From CAIZGX01 sp044371535 (GTDB lineage Bacteria > Bacteroidota > Bacteroidia > Flavobacteriales_D > Sanyastnellaceae), in assembly GCA_044371535.1 (NCBI GenBank), contig JBILTL010000001.1, positions 1-64,000 of the forward strand: a stretch of DNA of 64,000 nt. The letters are read 5' to 3'. The position numbers and the translations under genes were made by a program. Positions 39,528-48,918 of this stretch are shown one piece after another (the stretch's first letter is position 1; every line of letters begins with the position of its first letter). Below the pieces are notes generated by a model, which ran no database searches, had not been told where the DNA came from, and was given only the letters and a program-made list of their open reading frames with translations.

Positions 39528-42239
39528 ATGGAAGAAGTAAAAGAAATCGATGGAGGAGCAGTTCTTCAGGAAAATAAAAAACCGAAGAAGCGCTTCAAGT
39601 GGATCAAGCGCATATTCTTAGGCTTGTTCATCATTGCCGCGCTCTTGTTCTCGGGTTTGGTTATTGCGGTTACCGTGTACGAAGATGAAATTGTAACCTA
39701 CGCCCTTCAAACCGTGCAAGGAAATTTAAAAACGAAGTCCAGCATTCGCGAAGCAGACCTTACCCTTTGGAACAACTTCCCTTCTGTTTCCATTCGATTC
39801 AAAGAGGTCTATGTGGAAGAGAATTCTTCCGCGCACGATACGCTTTTATTTGCCAAAGAATTGTACTTGTCTTTCGACATCGTTGATCTTTTCAGCGGGA
39901 AGTACAACATTGATGAAATTGAAGCGAAAGACGGCACATTCAACATGCGGGTTGACAATAAGGGGAAGATGAACTGGGACGTTTGGAAGCCCGACACTTC
40001 TTCCACCCCGAATGAAAAATTTAAAATTCATTTGGAAGACATTGTAGGTGAAAACATATCTTACCTCTACGAAGACGAACAAGAAAAAACGTTCATCGAT
40101 GTCAAACTGAATGAACTGCAAGCTTCCGGAAAATTCACCGAAAAACAATTCCTTCTCGACATTGAAACGAATGCCTTCATGAATGTGTTGTATGCTGGAG
40201 AAACAGAGATGCTTCGCAAGCGAAAGATTGGTCTCGATTCAGAGATGCAAGTGAATCTCGATAACAATACGTTCGTGATTCAAACAGGAGAATTCTTGCT
40301 AGAAGAAGTTCCATTAAATATCACTGGAAGCCTTGATTACGGTGAGCATCCGAGCATTGATTTACACATTGCAGAAACTGAATTGGAGTTGAAAGAAGGA
40401 ATCTTGTTGCTTCCGAATTCCATGCAAGTACAGCTTCAGCCCTACGCTCCTGCGGGTAATGTTCATTTCAATTTCGATATGAGCGGTCCGTTCGAAAACC
40501 TTGCAATTTCTTCCAAATTTTCAGTGAAAGACGGTGAGTTGGTTGAAATAAATTCGGGCGCGGATTTGCACTCGATTCAACTCGATGCGAATTATGTGTT
40601 GAAGGAAGGAACAGACAGTGTGACCATAGCTAACTTCCAGTCTGTACTGGGCACAGGGACACTTAGCGGAAAAGGAAGCATTCGAAATTTGAGCGACCCT
40701 GTGTTGAATCTCGCAGTGAATGCCGAAACCAATTTGGGCGATGTGAAAGGTTTCTTCGGCTGGGATTCGCTTGCGGTGTGCGACGGACAAATTTCTGCGC
40801 AATCGACTATTCAAGGAAAGATCGCTTTCCAAGAAGCCGATAGTACCTTCGACTGGTCGCAACTGCATTTAAACGGAAGAGCGCAAGTAACAGAAGGGAG
40901 CTTTCAATGGGCGACTTCGAATGGTCTTTTCAAAAATATAAATGGAGCATTTTTACTGAACGGTTCCGATGCGCGTGTAGAGCAATTGAACTTCAACATA
41001 AACGATAATTACTGTAATTTTTCGGGTGAATTCTATTCGCTTATTCCCTTCTTCACCACAGACAATTCGGTGCTTACGGTGCAAGCGCATTTGTATTCCA
41101 ACAGATTGGACTTAGAGAAGCTGTTAAGCGCAGCAGGCTCTTCCGATAGTGAACTTCAAATTGCATTGCCCACAACAGTGAAGCTGAATTTAACTACGCA
41201 GATAGACCAATTCTTATTCAAGTCTTTCAACGCTTCCAACATCAAAGGAACCGTGAATTATGCGAATGGAAATCTTACCATTTCTCCGCTGAGCATGAAC
41301 CTTGCGAGCGGCAGTCTAGCCGCCGACTTCAGCTTGTCTCCAACGAGTAATGGACAATTCGGTGTGACTTGCACTGGAGCATTGAATAACATAGACATTC
41401 AACAATCGTTCTTACTGTTCGATAATTTCGGACAATCGTATTTAACGCAAAACAACATCAAAGGAAACGCAACCGTGTTGGCCGATTTCCAGACAACATT
41501 GGGCGCAGATTTAAGTGTACTTCCGAACAGCATTAAATCTGATTTGCAGGTGAACATTGAAAACGGTGAGCTTAATGATGTTGAGTCTTTTCAATATCTC
41601 ATCACCTACATCAAAGGAAACAAGTGGATAGCTCCGTTGGTAAAGGAAGATGATTTCGCAGAGAAACTTCGTCACATTAAATTCTCTACGCTTCAAAATT
41701 CCATTCACATTGAAAACTCGATAATTTCATTTCCTTTAATGGACATTGAATCGAGTGCCATGTCGATAACCATGGAGGGAACGCATAGCTTCGATAATGT
41801 GCTCGACTATCGCATCGGTTTCGACTTGAAAGAAGTGTTGCTGAATGCTTCTAGCACAGCGGGAGAAAAGAGCGGAAGACAGATCTATTTGTACATGCGC
41901 GGACCCATTGACAACTTAGAATTTGGCTTAGATAAAGACGCCCTTCGCAGCGATCGTGTTTCGGCAAAGCTGATAGAAAAAGAAAAATTAAATCGAATTT
42001 TCTCCAACGCCTTTGCCTGGAGAAAGGAACGTGAAAGTAATCGCGAGAGTACTCGTGAGCCCATATTTTCCGGACTTCGAAATGAAAAACCGAATGAACC
42101 TTCGGTTGTAAAACCACCCATTCAAGAACGCATTGCTCCATACATAAAAGACAATGTTACTCCGGAAGCCAAAGCGGCAAAGGAGAAGAAAACGCCCAAG
42201 TGGCTTCAAGAGAAACAAGAATACGAAGAGGAAGAATGA
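39528..42239 (+). CDS. AsmA-like C-terminal domain protein
   Basis: 903 residues. Short cytosolic start with a basic run (KKPKKRFKWIKR), one membrane helix (IFLGLFIIAALLFSGLVIAV, about residues 29-48), then a long periplasmic beta-rich region of the AsmA type with the C-terminal AsmA_2-like part (about residues 600-830), and a charged tail (Glu/Lys/Arg). AsmA-family proteins bridge inner and outer membrane and are linked to phospholipid transport. The TGA stop overlaps the ATG of the next gene (ATGA). Confidence 0.85.
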   Translation: MEEVKEIDGGAVLQENKKPKKRFKWIKRIFLGLFIIAALLFSGLVIAVTVYEDEIVTYALQTVQGNLKTKSSIREADLTLWNNFPSVSIRFKEVYVEENSSAHDTLLFAKELYLSFDIVDLFSGKYNIDEIEAKDGTFNMRVDNKGKMNWDVWKPDTSSTPNEKFKIHLEDIVGENISYLYEDEQEKTFIDVKLNELQASGKFTEKQFLLDIETNAFMNVLYAGETEMLRKRKIGLDSEMQVNLDNNTFVIQTGEFLLEEVPLNITGSLDYGEHPSIDLHIAETELELKEGILLLPNSMQVQLQPYAPAGNVHFNFDMSGPFENLAISSKFSVKDGELVEINSGADLHSIQLDANYVLKEGTDSVTIANFQSVLGTGTLSGKGSIRNLSDPVLNLAVNAETNLGDVKGFFGWDSLAVCDGQISAQSTIQGKIAFQEADSTFDWSQLHLNGRAQVTEGSFQWATSNGLFKNINGAFLLNGSDARVEQLNFNINDNYCNFSGEFYSLIPFFTTDNSVLTVQAHLYSNRLDLEKLLSAAGSSDSELQIALPTTVKLNLTTQIDQFLFKSFNASNIKGTVNYANGNLTISPLSMNLASGSLAADFSLSPTSNGQFGVTCTGALNNIDIQQSFLLFDNFGQSYLTQNNIKGNATVLADFQTTLGADLSVLPNSIKSDLQVNIENGELNDVESFQYLITYIKGNKWIAPLVKEDDFAEKLRHIKFSTLQNSIHIENSIISFPLMDIESSAMSITMEGTHSFDNVLDYRIGFDLKEVLLNASSTAGEKSGRQIYLYMRGPIDNLEFGLDKDALRSDRVSAKLIEKEKLNRIFSNAFAWRKERESNRESTREPIFSGLRNEKPNEPSVVKPPIQERIAPYIKDNVTPEAKAAKEKKTPKWLQEKQEYEEEE

Positions 42240-43570
42240 CCCTACCGGAAGCTTTTGTCAACCGTCTGAAAACGCAATTTCCCGCCGAGTGGGAACTCAT
42301 GATTCCCGCATACGACCGCGAGATTCAGACCTCAGTGTTAACACATCCAACGAAATTCAAAAACACTTCCATTCAAGGCAAGCCTGTTGCTTGGAATGCG
42401 CTTGGTCTGTTGTTGGAAGAACGCCCGAAATTTACTTTCGATCCGCATTATCACGCTGGAGCATATTATTCGCAGGAGGCGAATTCAATGCTCATTGGAC
42501 ATTTGTTTCAGCATGCCATTCAAGAAATTGAAAATCCCGCTGTGCTCGATCTCTGCGCTGCTCCAGGTGGAAAGAGCTTAATCTATTCTACCCTACTTGG
42601 CGAAAACGGTGTTTTGGTAGCGAATGAAGTGATGCCCCAACGTTTAAGCATACTTCGTGAAAACCTTGACAAATGGGGCATTCCGAATGTATTCACGTTG
42701 GGAATGTATCCGAATAAAATTCCTTTTACCCATGCCTTCGATGTGGTTGCTGTAGACGCTCCGTGCAGCGGAGAAGGTTTGTTCCGTAAGCAAGTCGACT
42801 ATCGCGGCGAGTGGAAAGAATCGTTTGCACAAAGCTGCGCTATTCGTCAGCATGAAATACTTCAAGAAGCTGTTCGCTTATTGAAGCCAGGTGGTTACTT
42901 ATTGTATTCAACATGCACGTTCGCACCTGAAGAAAATGAAGACATGCTTCAGTATTTAAGCGATGAATTTCAACTTGAAAATATACCGGTTGAAATGCAA
43001 TCAGATTGGAAAGTAGATGTCGTAAAATGCGCTGCTGGAGAGGGATACCGAATGCTTCCGCACAACACACCTGGCGAAGGATTCTTCTGTACGCTCTTGA
43101 AAAAGCCAGAAGGGCAATCTGAAAAAACGCGCTTCAAACCGAACATGAAAATTGTTCCGTTGAATGCAAAAGAACGCGCCACTACGAATGTCTTTATTCG
43201 TGAAGATGTTGCGCTGGTTAAAAATGAAAAAGGATTGGTATTTCTCGATACCCTTCAACATACATTCAAAGATCTTTGGCGTGCGATGCTACCGAATGCA
43301 AACGCGGGAACGCTTGTGGGCGAGTTCATGAAAGATAAATTCATTCCCGGTCAAGGTATTGCGAATACTGGCGTTGAAGCGCATTCGGTTAAAAAGCTAG
43401 AGCTGTCTTACGAAGACGTGATTCGTTATTTGAAGAAGGAAGTGATACAGGTTGAAGCCGAGGCGGGTTTTGTTTTAGTCACCTTCGAACAACAAAATAT
43501 TGGATGGGGTAAAGTGGTTGGAACCCGCTTGAACAATAACTATCCGAATGAATGGCGGATTCGTTCTTAA
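42236..43570 (+). CDS. RsmB/RsmF family RNA cytosine-5 methyltransferase
   Basis: SAM-dependent m5C methyltransferase of rRNA (or tRNA). 444 residues. SAM motif LDLCAAPGGKS (about residue 105), motif IV VDAPCSGEGLFRK with one Cys, motif VI YSTCTFAPEENE with the catalytic Cys, and a C-terminal PUA-like RNA-binding region. The ATG at 42236 overlaps the AsmA gene stop, giving MTLPEAFVNRLK as in relatives. Its TAA lies in a TTAA that also holds the cvpA stop on the other strand. Confidence 0.92.
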   Translation: MTLPEAFVNRLKTQFPAEWELMIPAYDREIQTSVLTHPTKFKNTSIQGKPVAWNALGLLLEERPKFTFDPHYHAGAYYSQEANSMLIGHLFQHAIQEIENPAVLDLCAAPGGKSLIYSTLLGENGVLVANEVMPQRLSILRENLDKWGIPNVFTLGMYPNKIPFTHAFDVVAVDAPCSGEGLFRKQVDYRGEWKESFAQSCAIRQHEILQEAVRLLKPGGYLLYSTCTFAPEENEDMLQYLSDEFQLENIPVEMQSDWKVDVVKCAAGEGYRMLPHNTPGEGFFCTLLKKPEGQSEKTRFKPNMKIVPLNAKERATTNVFIREDVALVKNEKGLVFLDTLQHTFKDLWRAMLPNANAGTLVGEFMKDKFIPGQGIANTGVEAHSVKKLELSYEDVIRYLKKEVIQVEAEAGFVLVTFEQQNIGWGKVVGTRLNNNYPNEWRIRS

Positions 43571-44070
43571 GACGTTTTTTCTGGAATTTGCTTGTCGAAA
43601 TCTTCGATTGCTGGAATAACGGTTTTCGAAAAATCGTTCACCGGTTCGTACACAATTGAAGCGTCTTTTTGCGATTGCGGAATCATGTGGAACTTGTCGT
43701 CAAGTGCATGCAGCATGACGAACAGCGAGCTAGTTCCAAGTAGATACTTCGCCAATGAAAATGTTGCGCCCAAAGCTTTGTTCCACTTCTCGCCACTTCC
43801 CTTTATGTTTTTCGAAATAAGTTTTCCGAGGAAATACATTCCAATGACAACAACCAAAAAGATTCCCAAGAACACCCCTACTCGCGTGCTTATTGAACCG
43901 TCGGTTGCACCGATCATTTTCGCAACAGTTTCAGACAAGTACACTGCAGCGTAAATGCCCACAAAGAAGGCCAAGAACGAGAACAATTCCGAAACGAAAC
44001 CGTTCATCCAACCGCGCCAAAGTGCCCACACCAAGATGAGTACTAGAATTATATCGAGATAGCTTACCAC
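43567..44070 (-). CDS. CvpA family membrane protein
   Basis: 167 residues with four predicted membrane helices and the CvpA pattern YLDIILVLILVWALWRGWMNGFVSELFSFLAFFVGIYAA. Related proteins are needed for colicin V production and envelope stress tolerance. The start is GTG at 44070, with a TAGTTTCG box 4 nt upstream. A cytosolic C-terminal tail ends EKTS. Convergent with the RNA methyltransferase; stops overlap by 4 nt. Confidence 0.88.
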   Translation of the reverse strand: MVSYLDIILVLILVWALWRGWMNGFVSELFSFLAFFVGIYAAVYLSETVAKMIGATDGSISTRVGVFLGIFLVVVIGMYFLGKLISKNIKGSGEKWNKALGATFSLAKYLLGTSSLFVMLHALDDKFHMIPQSQKDASIVYEPVNDFSKTVIPAIEDFDKQIPEKTS

Positions 44071-44185
44071 ATTTCGAAACTAATCTAATTTTCAAGCCTT
44101 TCTGTTTATGGCTTCAGTACTTTTTCACTTCTGAATGTTCAACAAATCGAGTCTAAGTTTCGGCTTTTTGGCTTTGCTTTGTAAG

Positions 44186-44959
44186 GTGAACGTACGTCCG
44201 AAAAAACACCTGGGTCAGCATTTCCTTTTGGACATGTCTGTCTGCGAAAGAATTGCTGAAGCCATTACTGGCGTTGGCGAAACAAAGAAAATTGTAGAGG
44301 TGGGTCCGGGAACGGGTGCACTCACACAATTCCTCATGAAACTTCCTTACGAGACTTCTGTGGTGGAAGTAGACGATGAGTCTGTTGCGTATTTGAACGC
44401 CTACTATCCGGCGCTCCGTGGAAGAATTTACGAGGAAGACTTTCTTCGTATGAATTTGAAAGAGCGCTTCGGCGACAATTTTTGTGTGGTTGGAAATTTT
44501 CCGTACAACATTTCTTCGCAAATTTTATTCAAGGTTCTTGACGAATGGGAATGCGTTCCCGAGTTGGTAGGAATGTTTCAAAAAGAAGTGGCAGAGCGTG
44601 TGGCTTCGGGCCCTGGCAGCAGAGACTACGGCATCTTGTCGGTATTGCTTCAGGTGCACTATGAAATCAAATATCTTTTCACTGTTGAACCGGAAGTATT
44701 CAATCCTCCGCCCAAAGTGAAAAGCGGCGTGTTGCGCATGCAGCGCAGACCTGCGCCGTTGGTGACTTCTCAACAAAAAGAATTCAAGCAGGTGGTTAAG
44801 TTGGCGTTCAACCAACGAAGAAAAACCATTCGCAATTCAGTGAAGTCGTTGCTTCAACCGGGAATAACTTCGGAGAACGATTTGTTCAACAAAAGACCGG
44901 AGCAATTATCGGTTGAACAATTTATTGAATTGACTCGCATTCTCTTCCCAAACAAATAA
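44186..44959 (+). CDS. rsmA: 16S rRNA (adenine1518-N6/adenine1519-N6) dimethyltransferase
   Basis: Dimethylates two adjacent adenines in the 3' hairpin of 16S rRNA during ribosome assembly. 257 residues from the GTG. Motifs: VRPKKHLGQHFL at the start, VEVGPGTGALT (SAM site) and NFPYNISSQILF (catalytic NPY-type loop NFPY). GTG at 44186 was preferred to the ATG at 44135 because it gives the family N-terminus exactly; a TTGCTTTG box lies 4 nt before it. The longer form would add 17 atypical hydrophobic residues. Confidence 0.92.
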   Translation: MNVRPKKHLGQHFLLDMSVCERIAEAITGVGETKKIVEVGPGTGALTQFLMKLPYETSVVEVDDESVAYLNAYYPALRGRIYEEDFLRMNLKERFGDNFCVVGNFPYNISSQILFKVLDEWECVPELVGMFQKEVAERVASGPGSRDYGILSVLLQVHYEIKYLFTVEPEVFNPPPKVKSGVLRMQRRPAPLVTSQQKEFKQVVKLAFNQRRKTIRNSVKSLLQPGITSENDLFNKRPEQLSVEQFIELTRILFPNK

Positions 44960-44970
44960 CACATTCAGCT

Positions 44971-44978
44971 TAAATTAG
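44971..44978 (+). promoter_or_regulatory. -7-like box 4 nt before fbp start
   Basis: TAAATTAG, CAAC, ATG. A one-base variant of TAnnTTTG at the same 4-nt spacing as other genes here. Confidence 0.45.
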
Positions 44979-44982
44979 CAAC

Positions 44983-45990
44983 ATGGCAGCATTGGTAACA
45001 CTTAATGAATTCGTAATGGAACGTCAGTCAGACTTTCCTTATGCATCAGGCGATTTAACGCGACTACTTACCGACATTGGTATAGCAGGAAAGATCATTA
45101 ACCACAAGGTGAATAAGGCGGGTCTTCAAGATATTTTGGGCGCAGCAGCGAACATTAATGTTCAAGGCGAAACGCAAATGAAGATGGACGTGTTCTCTGA
45201 CGAAACATTGTTGAACGCGATGCGCTGGGGTGGACAAGTGGCGGGAGCAGGAAGCGAAGAGAATGAAAAGTATTTCGCGTTTGATCAAGAGCATTGCAAG
45301 AAAGCGAAGTATGTGATCTTGTTCGATCCGTTAGACGGCTCTTCGAACATTGATGTGAACGTGAGCATTGGAACGATCTTCTCCATTTTCAGAAGGAAAA
45401 GTAGCATTGGTGATTTGGCGAATGTGAACGACTTTTTGCAAAAAGGAGATGAGCAAGTTGCCGCTGGATATATCATTTATGGAAGTAGCACAATGCTCGT
45501 TTATACGACCGGTCATGGTGTGAATGGCTTCACCCTTCAACCGAGTATTGGCGAGTTTTTCCTTTCACATCCGAATATGAAAATTCCGGAAGACGGCGCC
45601 ATCTATAGCATGAACGAAGGAAACTTGAACTCGTGTGAAAAGGGTGTTCAAGAATACATTGCTTGGTGCAAGGAAAGCGATAAGAAGACGAATCGTCCGT
45701 ATTCTGCGCGCTACATTGGATCCTTGGTAGCAGACTTCCATCGCAATTTGATTAAAGGTGGAATTTATATTTATCCGGGAACTACGAAAAACAAGAGCGG
45801 CAAATTGCGAATGCAATATGAATGCAATCCGCTGGCATTCATCGTAGAGCAAGCGGGTGGAAAAGCAACCGACGGCCACCGCAGAATTATGGAAATTGTT
45901 CCAACCGATTTGCACCAACGTTCTCCTCTTTTCATAGGCTCGAAGAACATGGTGGAAAAAGTAGAAGGGTTAATTAAACAACACTCGTAA
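44983..45990 (+). CDS. fbp: Fructose-1,6-bisphosphatase, class I
   Basis: Hydrolyses fructose 1,6-bisphosphate in gluconeogenesis. 335 residues. Class I signature FDPLDGSSNIDVNVSIGTIFSI (metal and phosphate site, about residues 113-134), SARYIGSLVADFHRNLIKGGI and GKLRMQYECNPLAFIVEQAGGKAT near the C-terminus. First gene of a run with the TM2-like protein and two glycosyltransferases. Confidence 0.97.
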   Translation: MAALVTLNEFVMERQSDFPYASGDLTRLLTDIGIAGKIINHKVNKAGLQDILGAAANINVQGETQMKMDVFSDETLLNAMRWGGQVAGAGSEENEKYFAFDQEHCKKAKYVILFDPLDGSSNIDVNVSIGTIFSIFRRKSSIGDLANVNDFLQKGDEQVAAGYIIYGSSTMLVYTTGHGVNGFTLQPSIGEFFLSHPNMKIPEDGAIYSMNEGNLNSCEKGVQEYIAWCKESDKKTNRPYSARYIGSLVADFHRNLIKGGIYIYPGTTKNKSGKLRMQYECNPLAFIVEQAGGKATDGHRRIMEIVPTDLHQRSPLFIGSKNMVEKVEGLIKQHS

Positions 45991-45991
45991 G

Positions 45992-46360
45992 ATGCGCACT
46001 GTTTTCTTGCTTTGCTTTTTGTTCTTCGGAATTTCAACATTCGGACAAGAATCTTTTGGAAGAAATTCTTCCTTGAAAGGAGCCTCGCAAGAAAAATTCA
46101 ACAACAGAAAAATCGTAAAAAAGCTTCGCACGCTTGACAACCAAAGGGCTGTTGCTATTGGGTTAGACGTGAGTTTGGGGCTGTTCGGTGTTCATCGCAT
46201 GTACCTTGGAACAGACTTAAAAGTTCCTGTCATTTATACCACTACCATTGGAGGAGGTGGCGTTTTGTGGTTGGTAGATTTGGGGTTGTTAATCGCTGTG
46301 AAAGACCTCACGCCATTCAAGAATAATCCGAATGTGTTTATGTGGAACAACGCTCACTAA
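45992..46360 (+). CDS. TM2-domain-like exported small protein
   Basis: 122 residues. Signal peptide (MRTVFLLCFLFFGISTFGQ), then two hydrophobic segments: DVSLGLFGVHRMYLGTDLKVPVIYTTT, which resembles the TM2 pattern (GxxGxHRFYLG), and GGGVLWLVDLGLLI. Function unknown. It begins 1 bp after fbp and ends 3 bp before a glycosyltransferase, so is co-transcribed. Confidence 0.78.
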   Translation: MRTVFLLCFLFFGISTFGQESFGRNSSLKGASQEKFNNRKIVKKLRTLDNQRAVAIGLDVSLGLFGVHRMYLGTDLKVPVIYTTTIGGGGVLWLVDLGLLIAVKDLTPFKNNPNVFMWNNAH

Positions 46361-46363
46361 ATC

Positions 46364-47116
46364 ATGACTGAAGGCTTATCTGTTGTGCTCATTGCCTTCA
46401 ACGAAGGTCATCACATTGCAAAATGTTTGTTGGCGGCACAAGAGGTAGCCGATGAAATTATTGTGATTGATTCAGGGTCTACTGATAACACCGTTGATGT
46501 GTGTAAGGCCTATGGAGCAAGGGTTATCACCAATCCATGGTGCGGATATTCCGAACAAAAAAACTTTGGAAACGCGCAAGCTTCATTTGATTGGATATTG
46601 AGTTTAGACGCGGATGAAGTGTTAAATGAAACACTTATTCAATCGATACTGAAGTGGAAACATACGCCGCAGCCCGCGTGCTTCAAGCGCATGACCAACT
46701 ATTGCGGAACGTTCATTAAACACGGCGGATGGTATCCAGATACAAAAGTTCGTCTCTTCAATAAGCAAGAAACAAAGTGGGAAGGAACCATTCACGAAGC
46801 GCTTCGTGGATTAACGAAAGAGAATACTTTTTTGTTGGAAGGAGATTGTTTGCATTACTCCTACTACTCTATTGAACAGCACTACGCACAAGCGGAAAAG
46901 TTCACCACCATACAAGCCGAGGATTTATTTCAACAAGGAAAAAAATCACCTTGGTACAAACGCCTTTTCAGTCCCATTTCGAAATTCGTTGTAGACTATT
47001 TCTTCCGTTTCGGATTTCTAGACGGAAAGGCTGGCTTCACCGTGGCGCGCATCTCAGCCTATGCCACACATTTGAAATACAAAAAAATTCATGAGCACAT
47101 TCGCCTTTCCAAGTAG
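46364..47116 (+). CDS. Glycosyltransferase family 2 (WaaE/KdtX-like)
   Basis: 250 residues. GT-A start LSVVLIAFNEGHHIAKCL, IIVIDSGSTDNT (about residues 36-47), DWILSLDADEVL with the DxD-type metal site, then WEGTIHEAL and a C-terminal helical region. This is the pattern of LPS-core beta-1,4-glucosyltransferases. It is followed by a family 9 enzyme overlapping by 26 bp, which supports a lipopolysaccharide-core role. Confidence 0.88.
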   Translation: MTEGLSVVLIAFNEGHHIAKCLLAAQEVADEIIVIDSGSTDNTVDVCKAYGARVITNPWCGYSEQKNFGNAQASFDWILSLDADEVLNETLIQSILKWKHTPQPACFKRMTNYCGTFIKHGGWYPDTKVRLFNKQETKWEGTIHEALRGLTKENTFLLEGDCLHYSYYSIEQHYAQAEKFTTIQAEDLFQQGKKSPWYKRLFSPISKFVVDYFFRFGFLDGKAGFTVARISAYATHLKYKKIHEHIRLSK

Positions 47117-48032
47117 CATCGCTATCTCGCGCACAGACAGCATTGGCGATGTAATTGTGACATTGCCGTTGTGCGGTTTCATAAAAAAGTATTCCCCGAA
47201 TACGCGCATTGTATTTATTGGAAGAAGCTATACACAGGCCATTGTAGAGGCTTGTCCGTTTGTTGATGAATTCGTGAATTTCGATAAGCATGCAGAAACT
47301 TCTTTGAAGGTTGAAGCCTGCGTCTTCGCCTTTCCAGATGCGGAAGTCATGCAGTGGGTGAAGGCGCAAGGCGTTAAGAAACGCATTGCAACTGGAAGTA
47401 GAATAGCTTCTTGGAAATTCGCGAATGACCGTGTTTTCTTTTCAAGAAAGAATTCAGACTTGCACGAATCGCAATTGAATTTTCATTTGCTTTATCCATT
47501 CGGTGTAAAGAACATTCCAACCCTCGAAGAAATTCGCGAATGGCATGTCTTAAAACCACAAGTGGCAAGCCCCATTCAACTCGAACCGAATAAACGTTCG
47601 GTTGTGTTCCACATGCTCAGTAAAGGCAGTGCTTTAAATTGGTCGTTGGAGCAATATCAAAAATTAGCATCACTTCTACCCGCATCAGAATTCAGCATAT
47701 ACATTACAGGGACCGTAGAAGAAGGCGTGCGCATTCGTCAGGGATTTCAATTCGATGAGCATATTGTAGATGTCAGTGGAAAGCTTTCCCTTCCACAATT
47801 AATAGCGTTTATCTCTTCTTGCGACATGCTAGTTGCCGCAAGCACTGGTCCGCTGCATATCGCTTCTGCTGTTGGTATTCACGCCATAGGTCTTTATCCG
47901 TCTAAACGCCCCATGCATCCAGGAAGATGGATGCCATTAGGAGGCAATGCGAGTTATTTGGAAGATGGAAATTCGGGGCAAAAAGAAAGCCTCGAGATTT
48001 CTCCCGAGGCTGTGCTGAAAAGGATCATATAG
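47091..48032 (+). CDS. Glycosyltransferase family 9 (heptosyltransferase-like)
   Basis: 313 residues. ISRTDSIGDVIVTLPLCGFIKK at the start is the GT9 pattern, and the C-terminal half has AASTGPLHIASAVGIHAIGLYP for ADP-sugar binding. It adds a sugar, usually heptose, to the LPS inner core. Its start lies within the preceding gene. The last 15 codons contain the hairpin terminator of the opposite-strand gene. Confidence 0.9.
   Translation: MSTFAFPSSIAISRTDSIGDVIVTLPLCGFIKKYSPNTRIVFIGRSYTQAIVEACPFVDEFVNFDKHAETSLKVEACVFAFPDAEVMQWVKAQGVKKRIATGSRIASWKFANDRVFFSRKNSDLHESQLNFHLLYPFGVKNIPTLEEIREWHVLKPQVASPIQLEPNKRSVVFHMLSKGSALNWSLEQYQKLASLLPASEFSIYITGTVEEGVRIRQGFQFDEHIVDVSGKLSLPQLIAFISSCDMLVAASTGPLHIASAVGIHAIGLYPSKRPMHPGRWMPLGGNASYLEDGNSGQKESLEISPEAVLKRII
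47981..48011 (-). terminator. Terminator of glucosaminidase operon inside the GT9 coding end
   Basis: On the minus strand AGCCTCG (48011-48005) pairs with CGAGGCT (47994-47988) around a 10-nt loop, followed by a T-rich run (TTCTTTTT). It is about 25-50 nt past the glucosaminidase stop and within the coding end of the convergent GT9 gene. Confidence 0.75.
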
Positions 48033-48033
48033 T

Positions 48034-48918
48034 CTACCTCAACTTTAAAACAGTCCCGAGCTTCAATTCAGCTCCGTGCTCTAGATTGTTCTTGCGTTCA
48101 ATGCTACGAATACGAATGCCATATTGCTGGGAAATATCACGAATGCTTTCACCGCGTTTCACTTTGTGTTCCTTCACGCTTCCTTTGAGACGCTTGGGTT
48201 GTAGATAGACTATCTCCTTTTCTTGGAACACATGTCCTTCTTCAATATCGTTGTACTTCTTTAATAAACCTTCAGAAATCCCTGTTCTATCTGACAGTTC
48301 TTTAAGAGACTCTTTCTTCTTCGCGGAAACATACTTGATCCGGTTATTTGAAATATTAATTGCCACCGAATGTTCATTCGGTTTTTGCTCTGTGTCGAAT
48401 TGTGTTAGCTCATACTTTTCAATCAGATCTATCAAGCTTTTTGCATAGGTTGGACTTGTAGCGTAGCCGCATTTCTTCAGGCCCTGCGCCCATCCTTTAT
48501 AGTCTGTGATTTCCAAGGCGAATAATTCTTGGTAGCGGGGCTTTTTAAGGAATAGACTGTGGTCTTCAAACGATTGCTCAACAGACTTGTACTTACGAAA
48601 ACATTCATTCGGTGCGTCGTCATCTAAATGCACCGTAGCGCCGTTCCAAGTGTCGTGGCATTTAATTCCGAAATGATTATTGGCCTCCACAGCAAGTTTT
48701 GATTTGCCACTGCCACTTTCAAGAATTCCCTGAGCCAATGTAATACTTGCGGGGATTCCATATTTACGCATTTGTTCCTGCGCGGCAGACGAATACTTTT
48801 GGATATAGGTGTCAGGAGATTGGGCCAGAGAGGCCGAGAAAGGGAGAAGAATCAGCAGGAGAAACAGAATGGGAATGAGAGAAGGCTTAATACTTCTTAC
48901 GTTCCTTTTCAGAGCCAT
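48034..48918 (-). CDS. Glucosaminidase (GH73-like) with LysM repeats
   Basis: Peptidoglycan hydrolase, about 294 residues. ATG at 48918 is chosen because it precedes a long hydrophobic signal segment (PILFLLLILLPFSASLAQ). The GH73-type domain has the catalytic Glu in QGILESGSGKS and NNHFGIKCHDTW. Two LysM-like repeats follow (about residues 195-245 and 250-294) for peptidoglycan binding. Longer frames upstream lie inside the YwqK gene, which it overlaps by 32 bp. Confidence 0.9.
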   Translation of the reverse strand: MALKRNVRSIKPSLIPILFLLLILLPFSASLAQSPDTYIQKYSSAAQEQMRKYGIPASITLAQGILESGSGKSKLAVEANNHFGIKCHDTWNGATVHLDDDAPNECFRKYKSVEQSFEDHSLFLKKPRYQELFALEITDYKGWAQGLKKCGYATSPTYAKSLIDLIEKYELTQFDTEQKPNEHSVAINISNNRIKYVSAKKKESLKELSDRTGISEGLLKKYNDIEEGHVFQEKEIVYLQPKRLKGSVKEHKVKRGESIRDISQQYGIRIRSIERKNNLEHGAELKLGTVLKLR

